From: CAZQSL01 sp964595945
GTDB lineage: Bacteria; UBP15; UBA6099; JAJRTR01
NCBI GenBank assembly: GCA_964595945.1
Contig: CAZQSL010000003.1
Location: 3,976-67,975, forward strand
DNA: 64,000 nucleotides
Reading direction: 5' to 3'
The notes under the pieces are model-generated. The model did not search any database, was not told where the DNA came from, and saw only the letters and a list, made by a program, of their open reading frames with translations. How positions within the stretch are numbered: position 1 is the first letter of the stretch; every line of letters starts with the position of its first letter. A program made the position numbers and the translations under genes. Below are positions 8,548 to 16,950 of the stretch, piece after piece.

Positions 8548-10518
8548 TCACAAAACAGCATTCCACCGGCGCCGCCACGCCTCAAACATCAGGATGGTCC
8601 ACAACATACGCTCGTGATCGTACACCCCGGCGGCATGTTCGCGCCACTTTGACAGCAGTGCGTCCGTGTGGTACAGGCCGGTGTCGGCGAGCCGTTTTTC
8701 ATCGAGCAGTTCAGATGCCCAATCCTTCATTTCATTTCTGATCCATTGGCCCACCGGCACTCCGAATCCCATTTTCGGTCTTTCGACCAGCTCACGCGGC
8801 ACATGCCTGAAGAGGATATTGCGCAACAGCACCTTAGCGGCAGCGCCGTCGTGTTTGAACTTGTGCGGCAGGCTCCAGGCGAATTCCACGACCCTGTGAT
8901 CAATCACCGGCACCCTTGCTTCGAGAGCTACTGCCATACTTGCGCGGTCGACTTTCACGAGGATGTCATCGGGCAGGTATTGAGTGAGATCGGCGAACAT
9001 CATGCGTTCGACAGGATCGGCAAGCTGCGGCAATTTCCGGGAGCCGGAAAGCACTGTGGGTGGCGCGGCAACATTGCGGTAAAGGTTCTTTGGGTCCGGG
9101 TAATTGAGCATCGAATTCGCATAGAATGAATCAAAATTGCCGGCTCCTGCGGCGGCAGCCCTGAAGCGGGCCCGCCCGGGCATATTGGAAAAGTTTTTTC
9201 CGCGCGCACGCAATATCGGCATGGCGGGCAGCATCAGCCAGTTAAGACCGGGATTAGCGGCAGTCCTGAGAGATGCCGCGATCATCTGTCGCGCGAAGTA
9301 GGGTAATCTGGCGATGCGTGCCCACCGTTCGCTTTCGGATCGGTAGCGGGTGTAACCGGCGAAAAGTTCGTCTCCGCCATCGCCGCTGAGAGCGACGGTG
9401 ACATGCTGGCGGGTGAGTTTCGACACAAGGTGGGTCGGTATCTGCGAGGCGTCGGCGAACGGTTCGTCGTACATGTCCGCAAGCATGGGAATTACCGCCA
9501 TCGCTTCACGTGGAGTGACATACATCTCCGTGTGGTCGGTGCCGAGATGCCGCGCCACCGCGGCCGCGTACTCCGATTCGTTGTATGACGGCTCGTTGAA
9601 TCCGATTGTGAATGTTTTGATCTTCGACGTGCTCTGCGCCTGCATCAGCGCTGCGACGAGGCTTGAGTCGATGCCACCGGAGAGGAATGCTCCGAGCGGC
9701 ACATCTGCTATCATGCGCAGGCGTACGGAGTCGGCAAGCAGCGATTCGAGTTGGCTTTCCGCATCCTGGATGGTGCCGTCGAATCCGGTTTCAATCGCGC
9801 GCGAAACTGCATCCGAGGCGTCCCAATAGCGTGTGATCGAAGGACATCGCGACTCGAATCCATGCCGGTCAATTTCAGCGATCGCGCCGGGCGGCAGTGT
9901 CGCGAAATCCCTGAACACGCAGTGTGGCGACGGGAAATAACCGTAGTGAAAATAGAGCGGAAGAGTCGCGTGGTCAATGACCGGCTCGAACCACGGGAGC
10001 GCGGAGAATGCCTTGAGTTCCGATGCGAAAACGAACCGGCCGCCGCACCAGCCATAGTAGAGAGGCTTGATGCCGAGGCGGTCTCGCACGATCGTCAGCC
10101 GGCGCGATCGCGCGTCCCAGAGTGCGAAAGCGAACATGCCGGTGAATTTCTTCACTGCGTTGGCGATCCCCCATTGCGCGCAGGATTCGAGGATCACTTC
10201 CGTGTCCGACCGGCCTCTGAACCTGCATCCTTCGGAGACGAGTTCACTGCGGATATCGGCTGCGTTGTAGACTTCGCCGTTATAGGCGATAGTCCAGTTG
10301 CCGCATCGGGAAGTCATGGGCTGTTTGCCGAGCGGAGACAGATCGACGATCGAAAGCCTGCGATGGCCGAAGGCCGCGACGCCGCCGGCATCGCACCATT
10401 CGCCCCTGTCGTCGGGGCCGCGATGGGCCATCGAGTCGGCCATCGCACCGGCCATCCTTTTCATTTCCGGCGGAGGAGTCCTGATGCTCCAGTCGCATAT
10501 CCCGGCAATTCCGCACAT
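8548..10518 (-). CDS. asnB: Asparagine synthetase, glutamine-hydrolysing
   Basis: A 656-residue class-II glutamine amidotransferase/asparagine synthetase. The nucleophile Cys2 is exposed in MCGIAGICDW, and the glutaminase domain continues through SMAHRGPDDRGEW, GHRRLSIVDLSPLGKQPM and YNGEVYNA. The synthetase domain has the PP-loop FLSGGIDSSLVAAL and VALSGDGGDELFAGY. Length and motifs match AsnB (aspartate + glutamine + ATP to asparagine). Longer AsnB paralogs of this type (about 620-660 residues) often sit in polysaccharide or exosortase clusters and may amidate sugars or peptides instead. The neighbouring sugar gene leaves that open. Confidence 0.93.
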   Translation of the reverse strand: MCGIAGICDWSIRTPPPEMKRMAGAMADSMAHRGPDDRGEWCDAGGVAAFGHRRLSIVDLSPLGKQPMTSRCGNWTIAYNGEVYNAADIRSELVSEGCRFRGRSDTEVILESCAQWGIANAVKKFTGMFAFALWDARSRRLTIVRDRLGIKPLYYGWCGGRFVFASELKAFSALPWFEPVIDHATLPLYFHYGYFPSPHCVFRDFATLPPGAIAEIDRHGFESRCPSITRYWDASDAVSRAIETGFDGTIQDAESQLESLLADSVRLRMIADVPLGAFLSGGIDSSLVAALMQAQSTSKIKTFTIGFNEPSYNESEYAAAVARHLGTDHTEMYVTPREAMAVIPMLADMYDEPFADASQIPTHLVSKLTRQHVTVALSGDGGDELFAGYTRYRSESERWARIARLPYFARQMIAASLRTAANPGLNWLMLPAMPILRARGKNFSNMPGRARFRAAAAGAGNFDSFYANSMLNYPDPKNLYRNVAAPPTVLSGSRKLPQLADPVERMMFADLTQYLPDDILVKVDRASMAVALEARVPVIDHRVVEFAWSLPHKFKHDGAAAKVLLRNILFRHVPRELVERPKMGFGVPVGQWIRNEMKDWASELLDEKRLADTGLYHTDALLSKWREHAAGVYDHERMLWTILMFEAWRRRWNAVL

Positions 10519-10569
10519 ATCGTTTCACTTTCCTGTCAGCGTAATTATGACGCACGGGGCAGGCATTTG

Positions 10570-11640
10570 TCAGCCGGCGGCAGGAAACATGGCAAAGAAC
10601 AGCAGTCCGCCGGTAAATGCCGCATAGAATGACGACATGAGGATATTGCGCGTCCGCTCGCTTGCGGTGGCGAGGAGAAACTCGGCAGCGGCGAACGCGA
10701 GCACGAATGACACTGCGCATAGCGAGACAAGCATGATGTCAGCGGCAGGAGCATGCACCGCGCCTGTCGCGGGAGAGGGCAGGCCGTAGCCGGCGGCGTG
10801 CACGGGCATAATGAGCCCATCCCTGATGATGGCGCCCCGGGCTATCATTATGGCCGCAGTCACCACCGGCATGGCTGTCACGGTGGCGGGTACGTTTTCA
10901 TTCAGTATGAATCTGTATACGAAATATACGAGTACGATCAGCATCCACAGCCATTCGCCGCCGCCGATGTATCCTGTCCAGAATCCCGTAACGAGGCCGG
11001 CCGGCACTGCCAATGCCCAGTGCCGCGGTATATGCTCCTCTCGGTCGATCATGCGCAGTATCGTCACGACGAGCACGAGGAAATAGACTATGCTCTCGAC
11101 TGGTCTGTTGGACGCGAACCACGCGAACATATCGTTGAACAGCGGAGCCTGCGCCTTCGCGAGAGAAGATATCCATACGCCGGCAGCGCCGCCGGCGGCC
11201 ATGGATAATATCGGGAACACTCTGACTTTTCTATATGCGAGCGTGAAAATCGCGGCGCCAGCCGTCGCGAGAAACGGTATCCAGAGACTGAAATACTTCA
11301 CGGGAATCAGACCGTACGGATATGACGGCTCGAAGGCAAAGTCCCGCCCGAGGATGTCTCGCATGCCAGGCGAAACCGCCGCGCTGATCATCCCGGCGCC
11401 CCCGATGTTGCCAAAAAGCCCGGTGACGAATCCCGCTCCGGTCGCGGAAACGAGTTTTTCCAGCGCAGAGCCGCCATCCCTTATCAGCGCCGGGGCAGAG
11501 AGCAGCGCCACGCCGATGATGCCGGCTGTCAGGAAAAACGGCACGAGTGTCGCATATCTGTTTTCCGGCGGCTTTTTGCCCCCCCGTTTTTTTGACGGCT
11601 TTTTCTTTGCCACAAGATGTCCCTTTATCCTTTCATACAT
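10570..11640 (-). CDS. TauE/SafE-like multi-pass permease with basic N-terminus
   Basis: A 356-residue integral membrane protein. A very basic cytoplasmic tail (VAKKKPSKKRGGKKPPEN) precedes about nine hydrophobic segments. Two similar half-motifs, VTGLFGNIGGAGMI (about residue 93) and VTGFWTGYIGGGEWLW (about 215), match the internally duplicated TauE/SafE permease fold, whose members export sulfite, sulfoacetate or other small organic anions. The substrate cannot be read from sequence. It lies just upstream of asnB on the same strand (51-bp gap), so they may be co-transcribed. An in-frame GTG (start of VAKKKP) is a possible alternative start. Confidence 0.7.
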   Translation of the reverse strand: MYERIKGHLVAKKKPSKKRGGKKPPENRYATLVPFFLTAGIIGVALLSAPALIRDGGSALEKLVSATGAGFVTGLFGNIGGAGMISAAVSPGMRDILGRDFAFEPSYPYGLIPVKYFSLWIPFLATAGAAIFTLAYRKVRVFPILSMAAGGAAGVWISSLAKAQAPLFNDMFAWFASNRPVESIVYFLVLVVTILRMIDREEHIPRHWALAVPAGLVTGFWTGYIGGGEWLWMLIVLVYFVYRFILNENVPATVTAMPVVTAAIMIARGAIIRDGLIMPVHAAGYGLPSPATGAVHAPAADIMLVSLCAVSFVLAFAAAEFLLATASERTRNILMSSFYAAFTGGLLFFAMFPAAG

Positions 11641-11705
11641 ATACTATCCGTCCGCGACGCGATGTCTTGAACTCCCCATCTGCGGCCGTTATCCTCTCCG
11701 GGCAG

Positions 11706-11734
11706 TTCTTTTGCTCGCCGCTATGTATTAGAAT
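11706..11734 (+). promoter_or_regulatory. Candidate promoter for the inositol-phosphatase-family gene
   Basis: TTCTTT (11706-11711), 17 bp, TAGAAT (11729-11734). The predicted transcript start is near 11741, followed by GGAGGG (11753-11758) 10 bases before the ATG. The same TTAGAATA-type -10 box occurs before efp and before the hybrid kinase. Confidence 0.4.
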
Positions 11735-11768
11735 ATCCGCGTACAATTCGACGGAGGGTTGGCCGGAC

Positions 11769-12551
11769 ATGGATGCAGGCAGAGAGATGATCACGCGACT
11801 CGAATCTATCGCGGAAGTGGCCGCCGAAGTGGCGCTGTCTTACTATGGGCATGTGCGCGCCACGCAAAAGGCCGACAAGTCATGCGTCACCGAGGCCGAC
11901 ACGGCTATCGAAAGGATGCTGCGTGAAAACCTGCCAGGTATCGTCGAAGGCTCGATCGTCGTCGGCGAAGAGTACGTGACCGAAGATGGCCCGTTGCCCG
12001 AGTGGGTGTGGGTCGTCGATCCGATAGACGGCACGGCGGTGTTTATCGACGGCCTGCCGCTCTTCTGCGTCAGCATCGGACTTGCCAGGCACGGCCAGCC
12101 CTATGCCGGCATCGTGCGGTTTCCAGTTACCGGTGACACATACGTGGCAGTCTCAGGCAGTGGCGCGTGGTACAACGGCGACCCCGTCACTGCCACTGGC
12201 GATCCCGCGCGGCTGGCGTCAGAGCTCGCCCTCTATGTCGACTCCAAGACTCATCGAGAGCACAACATCGCCTATCCAGGCAAGATACGCAGCCTCGGCT
12301 CCACGGCCGCCCACTTTTCGCTCGTGGGGCGCAGCGCAGGCGCAGGCGCGTTCGCTCGCGGCAAGGTCTGGGACTTTTTCGGAGCGGCGGCAGTGCTCAT
12401 CGAAGCCGGTGGCGAAATCCGCTACGAAGACGGCTCGCCCATCGACTGGCCCGCCACAATTTTCATGCGCGAACTCCTCCCGCAGCCCGTTCTCGGCACC
12501 ATGCGGGGCCGGTGGCATCAGATCGCCAATTTCATTTCACCGCTTGCCTGA
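11769..12551 (+). CDS. Inositol monophosphatase family phosphatase
   Basis: A 260-residue Mg2+-dependent, Li+-sensitive-type phosphatase. Diagnostic motifs are the early metal-ligand region VTEADTAIE, VVGEEY (Glu), WVVDPIDGTAVFIDGLPLF (the DPIDGT signature) and KVWDFFGAAAVLIEAGGEI (the WD...AGG signature). Members hydrolyse inositol-1-phosphate, 3'-phosphoadenosine 5'-phosphate, fructose-1,6-bisphosphate or histidinol phosphate, and sequence alone does not settle which. The longer open frame begins inside the divergent permease gene region, but the ATG at 11769 with GGAGGG 10 bases upstream is clearly the start. The gene is separated from efp by a 116-bp gap with its own promoter. Confidence 0.88.
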   Translation: MDAGREMITRLESIAEVAAEVALSYYGHVRATQKADKSCVTEADTAIERMLRENLPGIVEGSIVVGEEYVTEDGPLPEWVWVVDPIDGTAVFIDGLPLFCVSIGLARHGQPYAGIVRFPVTGDTYVAVSGSGAWYNGDPVTATGDPARLASELALYVDSKTHREHNIAYPGKIRSLGSTAAHFSLVGRSAGAGAFARGKVWDFFGAAAVLIEAGGEIRYEDGSPIDWPATIFMRELLPQPVLGTMRGRWHQIANFISPLA

Positions 12552-12565
12552 CGGACATTCGCCAC

Positions 12566-12595
12566 TTGTATTTGTATATATGTTGAGGTTAGAAT
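12566..12595 (+). promoter_or_regulatory. Promoter for the efp operon
   Basis: TTGTAT (12566-12571), 18 bp, TAGAAT (12590-12595), in the only sizeable gap before efp. Predicted transcript start is near 12602, giving a leader of about 66 bases. Confidence 0.45.
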
Positions 12596-12667
12596 ACCTT
12601 CGGCAGAAAATGTGTGCCAACATTTCGGCGGTATCCTTTAACCCGCCCATCCAGTTTTGGGGGATTT

Positions 12668-13228
12668 GTGATCACAACGAACGATTTCAGAAACGGTATG
12701 TTCTTCGGCTACGACGGCGATATTTTCGAGGTCGTGGAATTCCTGCACGTAAAGCCCGGCAAAGGCCCGGCCTTCGTGAGGACCAAGATCAGAAACATGC
12801 GCACGGGCGCTCTCATCGACAAGACTTTCAGAGCAGGTGAAAAGGTCGATCAGATCCGCGTCGAGTCGCGCGCGATGGAGTATCTCTATCCTGACGGTGA
12901 CGGCTATGTATTTATGGATCAGCAGACATACGACCAGATACACGTCGCTTCCGAGCGTCTCGGCGACAAGAAAAAATATCTCAAGGAAAACCTTGTAATC
13001 GATATCCAGATGAATGGCGAGGAGATACTCGGCATCGAATTGCCGCAGTTCCTCGAATTCACCATCGTCTATACTGAACCGGGCGAAAAGGGCAATACCG
13101 TGTCCAATACGCTCAAGAAGGCCGAAGTCGAGACCGGCGCGATCGTCATGGTGCCGCTGTTTATCGAGAGCGGCGAACGCATCAAGGTCGATACCCGCAC
13201 GGACAGGTACATCGAAAGAGTGAAATAA
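12668..13228 (+). CDS. efp: Elongation factor P
   Basis: A 186-residue protein matching EF-P in length and sequence. The N-terminal KOW-like domain carries the loop VKPGKGPAFVRTKIRN, whose tip lysine is the modified residue in many EF-Ps. Two OB domains follow (VDQIRVESRAMEYLYPDGDG; PQFLEFTIVYTEPGEKG; VPLFIESGERIKVDTRT). EF-P enters stalled ribosomes and stimulates peptide bond formation at polyproline. I placed the start at GTG 12668, after GGGGG; it gives the usual length, whereas an upstream in-frame ATG (12614) adds a non-conserved leader. First gene of efp-asp23-amaP-DUF2273-nusB. No EpmA/EpmB or EarP/YmfI modification gene is in the window. Confidence 0.95.
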   Translation: MITTNDFRNGMFFGYDGDIFEVVEFLHVKPGKGPAFVRTKIRNMRTGALIDKTFRAGEKVDQIRVESRAMEYLYPDGDGYVFMDQQTYDQIHVASERLGDKKKYLKENLVIDIQMNGEEILGIELPQFLEFTIVYTEPGEKGNTVSNTLKKAEVETGAIVMVPLFIESGERIKVDTRTDRYIERVK

Positions 13229-13276
13229 CGCGACAGCCGGCGGCTGCGTGGCCGTGTGGCGCGAACGGAGGAGATC

Positions 13277-13666
13277 ATGACGGACGAATCTACTCTCGGC
13301 AGGATCGAGATATCCGATGAGGTTATCTGCACCATCGCCGGTGTGGCTGCAAACGAAGTGGCCGGTATCGCCGGCATGAAAGGCTCGCTCATCGACGGCA
13401 TCAAACAGGCCACGACCGGCAAACGCGATTTTTCGGCCGGTGTCGATGTCGAGCGCCCGGGCGATGCGGCTGCTCCTTACGCAGTCAATCTCCATGTTGT
13501 CATGGAATACAACGTGAGGATCGACGATGTCGCGAAACAGGTGCAGGCGGTCGTCAAGGAAAAGATCGAGGCAATCACGGGCACAGTCGTCGGCGCGGTC
13601 AACGTGCATGTCGTCGACATCAAACTGCCCGAGGCGCTGAGCGCCGTCCAGAGGGAAACCGCGTGA
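13277..13666 (+). CDS. Asp23/Gls24 family envelope stress protein
   Basis: A 129-residue single-domain Asp23/Gls24 (DUF322) protein. Signature regions are GRIEISDEVICTIAGVAANE, VAGIAGM and the C-terminal NVHVVDIKLPE. In Gram-positive bacteria Asp23 is abundant, membrane-associated through the anchor AmaP, and linked to cell-envelope stress. The gene for an AmaP-like protein follows immediately (stop and start share one base), supporting the same complex here. The start is the ATG at 13277 with GGAGGAG 3 bases upstream; an earlier in-frame GTG has no ribosome site. Confidence 0.88.
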   Translation: MTDESTLGRIEISDEVICTIAGVAANEVAGIAGMKGSLIDGIKQATTGKRDFSAGVDVERPGDAAAPYAVNLHVVMEYNVRIDDVAKQVQAVVKEKIEAITGTVVGAVNVHVVDIKLPEALSAVQRETA

Positions 13667-14241
13667 TGCGAGTGATTTTTGCGCTTGTGGGCTTCGTGTT
13701 CGACCTCGCCGTGATGGCGGTTTCGGCGACAGTGGTATATTGCGCCGTGCAGCCGGATATGTATTTCGAGCTTGCCAGATGGGCCGGCCAGTACATGGAG
13801 TCACCGTCGATGCGGATGCAGACAGGCGGCGCGGGACTCGTGTTTTTTATCCTGTCGTTCAGACTGATGTTTCTGGTGGTATTCCGCAAGCCGGTCAAGA
13901 CATTCCTCGTGCGAAAAGACGATGGCGGCAGCGTCACGGTGTCGCGATCGACCATCGACAATATTGTCACGCAGCTTGCCTCGAAGATGGAGCCTCCGTC
14001 AGCGGTGGACTCACTGCAGATCAGGCAGCGCCGCGACAGCAGGCTCGCAGTGTCGGTGCGGCTCAAGCTCAATCTGACAAATGACGGGCTGAAGGATTAC
14101 ACAACACGCTTCGACAAATCGGTCAAAAAATATTTCGCAGAGTGCATCGGGCTCGAAATCGCGCAGCTCGATCTGCAAGCCACGGGCGTAGCCGGAGCGA
14201 CGCCTCCGCCGCATGATCAGACCACTGAAGAGCAGGGGTGA
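13666..14241 (+). CDS. AmaP-like membrane anchor of Asp23-family protein
   Basis: A 191-residue protein with two N-terminal transmembrane segments (IFALVGFVFDLAVMAVSAT; GLVFFILSFRLMFLVVF). A cytoplasmic Asp23-like domain (SVTVSRSTIDNIVTQL; RLAVSVRLKLNLTNDG; IAQLDLQATGV) follows. This matches the alkaline-shock-response membrane anchor AmaP in size and architecture. The stop of the preceding gene and this ATG overlap by one base, indicating coupled translation. The likely role is to dock the Asp23-family protein at the inner membrane. Confidence 0.75.
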   Translation: MRVIFALVGFVFDLAVMAVSATVVYCAVQPDMYFELARWAGQYMESPSMRMQTGGAGLVFFILSFRLMFLVVFRKPVKTFLVRKDDGGSVTVSRSTIDNIVTQLASKMEPPSAVDSLQIRQRRDSRLAVSVRLKLNLTNDGLKDYTTRFDKSVKKYFAECIGLEIAQLDLQATGVAGATPPPHDQTTEEQG

Positions 14242-14247
14242 CGGGCA

Positions 14248-14463
14248 ATGTCGCTTGAAAAAATACTCCAGTTTTTCACAGGCCGCACTGGCAGGGTTAT
14301 CGGCGTGGCGGCGTTTTTCATCATCGGCGTGCTGTTTATGACTATTGGATTTCTGAAGACGGTTTTCGTCGTCTTCATGTGCGTGGTTGGATATGGCGTC
14401 GGGCTTTTTATCGACGATCCTGAGAAGCTCAGGAAGATCATCAATACTTATTTAGGGAAGTAA
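14248..14463 (+). CDS. DUF2273 small membrane protein
   Basis: A 71-residue protein with two hydrophobic segments (VIGVAAFFIIGVLFMTIGF; VFVVFMCVVGYGVGLFID), an N-terminal GRTGR motif and a basic C-terminus after DDPEKL. Size, topology and the position next to Asp23/AmaP genes match DUF2273, a constant neighbour of Asp23 in many genomes. It starts 6 bp after the AmaP-like gene. Its molecular function is not known. Confidence 0.75.
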   Translation: MSLEKILQFFTGRTGRVIGVAAFFIIGVLFMTIGFLKTVFVVFMCVVGYGVGLFIDDPEKLRKIINTYLGK

Positions 14464-14468
14464 CCGAT

Positions 14469-14876
14469 ATGTCACGAAACAGGGCGCGCGTAGTGTCGCT
14501 GCAAGCGCTGTTCCAGCTGGATGTCGACGCGGCACGCATTCCGGGTCTCATCGTAGATCGCGCCGAAGAAGAAGAGCTTACTGAGCGTGACGTAGAATAT
14601 GTCAATACACTCGTAAACAACGTCGTCAGCAGACAGGGCGAAATCGACGACATCATCCGCAAGTATTCGATCGATTGGGATATCTCACGGCTTGGCCGTG
14701 TCGACAAGGCGATTTTGCGCATCGCGATATGCGAGATATCCATCGTCGGCGATATCCCCGAAAGTGTTTCGATCAATGAGGCAGTGCGGCTCGCCAAAAA
14801 GTACGGCAGCGAAAATTCTTCGAGATTTATCAATGGCATACTCGGGAAATTCGCCCGCGATCGCGGAAAACAATAA
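14469..14876 (+). CDS. nusB: Transcription antitermination factor NusB
   Basis: A 135-residue all-helical protein of the expected NusB length. Characteristic stretches are RARVVSLQALFQLDVD at the N-terminus, then IDDIIRKYSIDWDISRLGRVDKAILRIA (read in two parts) and INEAVRLAKKYGSENSSRFI. NusB with NusE binds BoxA RNA to keep RNA polymerase processive on rRNA operons. It is the fifth gene of the efp cluster, 5 bp after the DUF2273 gene. Confidence 0.93.
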   Translation: MSRNRARVVSLQALFQLDVDAARIPGLIVDRAEEEELTERDVEYVNTLVNNVVSRQGEIDDIIRKYSIDWDISRLGRVDKAILRIAICEISIVGDIPESVSINEAVRLAKKYGSENSSRFINGILGKFARDRGKQ

Positions 14877-14894
14877 TTTACTTCTGATATTATT

Positions 14895-15710
14895 ATGATC
14901 AACTTCAGGACCGCTGCCATTGTGTTTGCCGTCAGTCTCGTACTGACTGTGATTTCGCATTGGCAGAGCACTCGCTTTCCTTCGGCACGCCAGATTTCTC
15001 CCTATCTGCTCGAAGAGCCCTACCAGGCTCCCGTCGAAATGGAACCCTTCGAAGTCAAGGTCAAATCCGGCACATACATCGTGTATCCCCACCATGAATA
15101 TCTGATCAAGGGTCTTGTCGTCACTACCCACGACAGCGGTAGCTGGACCGATTACGCGCATGGCCTCTGGGGCGACTTTCTCAATGTCAAGGACATCTGC
15201 GCGATGTGGGGCGTCAATACTCAAAACGAACTCTACAAAAAACTACAGTACCGCAGCGGCGACTGGACGTGTTATGTACGCACGCGCGACCGTTGGGCGT
15301 GGGACAATTTCCGGCTCGACCAGTTTTCCAATACGCATGTGCTCGCCACTGACAAGAAAGTGATCCGGAATGCAAAACGCGCGCGTCGCGGCGATCAGAT
15401 ATACATGCACGGATACCTCGTCGACTATTCCATCAACGGCGCGGGCGTGCGGCGGTCGAGCACGATCCGCGAAGACACGGGCAATGGCGCGTGCGAAGTG
15501 ATGTTTGTCACCGATTTCGGTATCATCCGCTCCGCCTCTTCACTGTTCCAGACACTTTTGCCCATCGCGCTCGCCATGACAATCCTGTCAGGCATAGCTA
15601 TGCTGATCCTCTATCTGCGTGCGCCGCTGTACTCCACGCGTGCATACGTCGAACATCAGTCCGGCGGCGATGCCGAACCTTCAGATGCGTCCGAATCCGA
15701 CAGTCAATGA
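14895..15710 (+). CDS. Unrecognised bitopic/two-TM envelope protein
   Basis: A 271-residue protein I do not recognise. It has an N-terminal hydrophobic helix (AAIVFAVSLVLTVIS), a roughly 180-residue extracytoplasmic domain rich in Trp and Tyr (LQYRSGDWTCYVRTRDRWAW; GDQIYMHGYLVDY), a second helix near the C-terminus (LLPIALAMTILSGIAMLILYL) and a Ser/Asp/Glu-rich tail. The GDQIYMHGYLVDYSIN segment resembles OB-like envelope domains in which a soluble body sits between two helices, but I cannot name a family. It follows nusB by 18 bp without a strong ribosome site and may be the last gene of the operon. Confidence 0.75.
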   Translation: MINFRTAAIVFAVSLVLTVISHWQSTRFPSARQISPYLLEEPYQAPVEMEPFEVKVKSGTYIVYPHHEYLIKGLVVTTHDSGSWTDYAHGLWGDFLNVKDICAMWGVNTQNELYKKLQYRSGDWTCYVRTRDRWAWDNFRLDQFSNTHVLATDKKVIRNAKRARRGDQIYMHGYLVDYSINGAGVRRSSTIREDTGNGACEVMFVTDFGIIRSASSLFQTLLPIALAMTILSGIAMLILYLRAPLYSTRAYVEHQSGGDAEPSDASESDSQ

Positions 15711-15751
15711 TATTCAGGAGCGGCTTGTCACGGGATTGCCGGGAAGGGCGG

Positions 15752-16855
15752 TTATTCGGCTGGGAATCTGACGACGAATCTCGCGCCTTCGCCGGATTTG
15801 CTTGTGACGAGTATGTCGCCGCCCATTTCCCTGATCAATCCCCTGCTGATCGAGAGACCGAGCCCGGTGCCCGATGCCTTTGTGGTGAACAGCGGATCGA
15901 AGATGCGCGGCATGACGTCGTCCGCGATGCCGGTGCCAGTGTCGGAATAGATTATGTCTACAAAAGATTTTGCGTTGAATGCGGTGATCTCCGAGTCGAT
16001 TGTCAGGGTACCGCCGTCCGGCATGGCCTGCACGGCGTTGAAGACAATGTTGTTGCAGATCATGATAGCCTGCGAGTAGTCGGCCCGAAGGCGGGGGAGT
16101 GGCTTTTTGACGGTATTGTTGGACACGGTGATACTGCTGAGGTGCATCTGCGTCGTTGCCTGATTGATAGAGTCGCCGACGAGTTCTTCGACGGTGATGG
16201 GTTCCATATATGGCTTTTTGGGTTTTGAATACATCATCAAGTCATTGATCAGGGTGATGGTGCGTTTGACTTCGCTGTCGATATTGGCGAGGTTGCGCTT
16301 GACTACATCGTTGTCTTCGGGGAGGTAGCCCTGAAGGATGAAGAGAGCGGAATTGATGATGTTGAGCCTGTTGCGGATTTCGTGGGCGAATCCCATCGAG
16401 AGGACGCCGAGGGAAACGAGTTTTTCGGTTTCGGCGAGTTTTTTATATGCCTCTTTCATCTTGAGGTGGGTACCGACGCGGGCGCGGAGCTCGAGCACTT
16501 TGAATGGTTTGGTGACGAAGTCGACGGCGCCGGTCTGGAGCATTTCGAGACGTGACTTGTCGTCGGCCTGGGCGGAGACGGCGAGCACGGGGATGTTTTG
16601 TTTGGCGGGAGTTTCCTTCATCTTTCTGAGGATTGTCATACCGTCCATGGTGGGGAGATTGATGTCGAGCAGGATGAGATCGGGCTCGTCGTAGGAAACG
16701 TCGCCAGCATAGCGTCCTTCGCGGAAGATATAATCATGCGCGTCCTTGCCGTCTTGCAGCCATACGGTGTTGACGTCGCTGTGGGCTTTTCTGATGACGC
16801 GCAGTTCGAGTTCGGCGTGATCGGGATTGTCTTCTACCAGTAGTATGTTGTACAT
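15752..16855 (-). CDS. Receiver-histidine kinase hybrid (REC - HisKA - HATPase)
   Basis: A 367-residue soluble signalling protein. An N-terminal receiver (ILLVEDNPDHAELEL, phospho-Asp in LILLDINLPTMDG, AVSAQ, FVTKPF) is followed by a HisKA H-box (LSMGFAHEIRNRLNIINSAL), N-box (MICNNIVFNAVQAM) and G-boxes (YSDTGTGIADDVMP; GTGLGLSISRGLI). With no sensor or membrane domain, it probably takes its signal through phosphorylation of the N-terminal receiver by another kinase, for example in a relay. The output partner is not adjacent. The gene is followed by a TauE-like gene on the same strand orientation but upstream in coordinate order. Confidence 0.88.
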   Translation of the reverse strand: MYNILLVEDNPDHAELELRVIRKAHSDVNTVWLQDGKDAHDYIFREGRYAGDVSYDEPDLILLDINLPTMDGMTILRKMKETPAKQNIPVLAVSAQADDKSRLEMLQTGAVDFVTKPFKVLELRARVGTHLKMKEAYKKLAETEKLVSLGVLSMGFAHEIRNRLNIINSALFILQGYLPEDNDVVKRNLANIDSEVKRTITLINDLMMYSKPKKPYMEPITVEELVGDSINQATTQMHLSSITVSNNTVKKPLPRLRADYSQAIMICNNIVFNAVQAMPDGGTLTIDSEITAFNAKSFVDIIYSDTGTGIADDVMPRIFDPLFTTKASGTGLGLSISRGLIREMGGDILVTSKSGEGARFVVRFPAE

Positions 16856-16871
16856 GCTGTCCTTCTTTTCA

Positions 16872-16926
16872 CATCCGTGCTTGCGACGGATGCTAATATT
16901 CTAATGTGAGGCGGTATTTTTTTAAA
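16872..16926 (-). promoter_or_regulatory. Promoter and leader hairpin of the hybrid kinase gene
   Basis: On the minus strand, TTTAAA (16926-16921), 17 bp, TAGAAT (16903-16898). A 7-bp-stem hairpin (CATCCGT / ACGGATG, 16872-16892) lies in the predicted 5' leader. The box matches the -10 found before efp. Confidence 0.4.
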
Positions 16927-16950
16927 GGAGGCGGTGTCAGGCTTTTTCAT

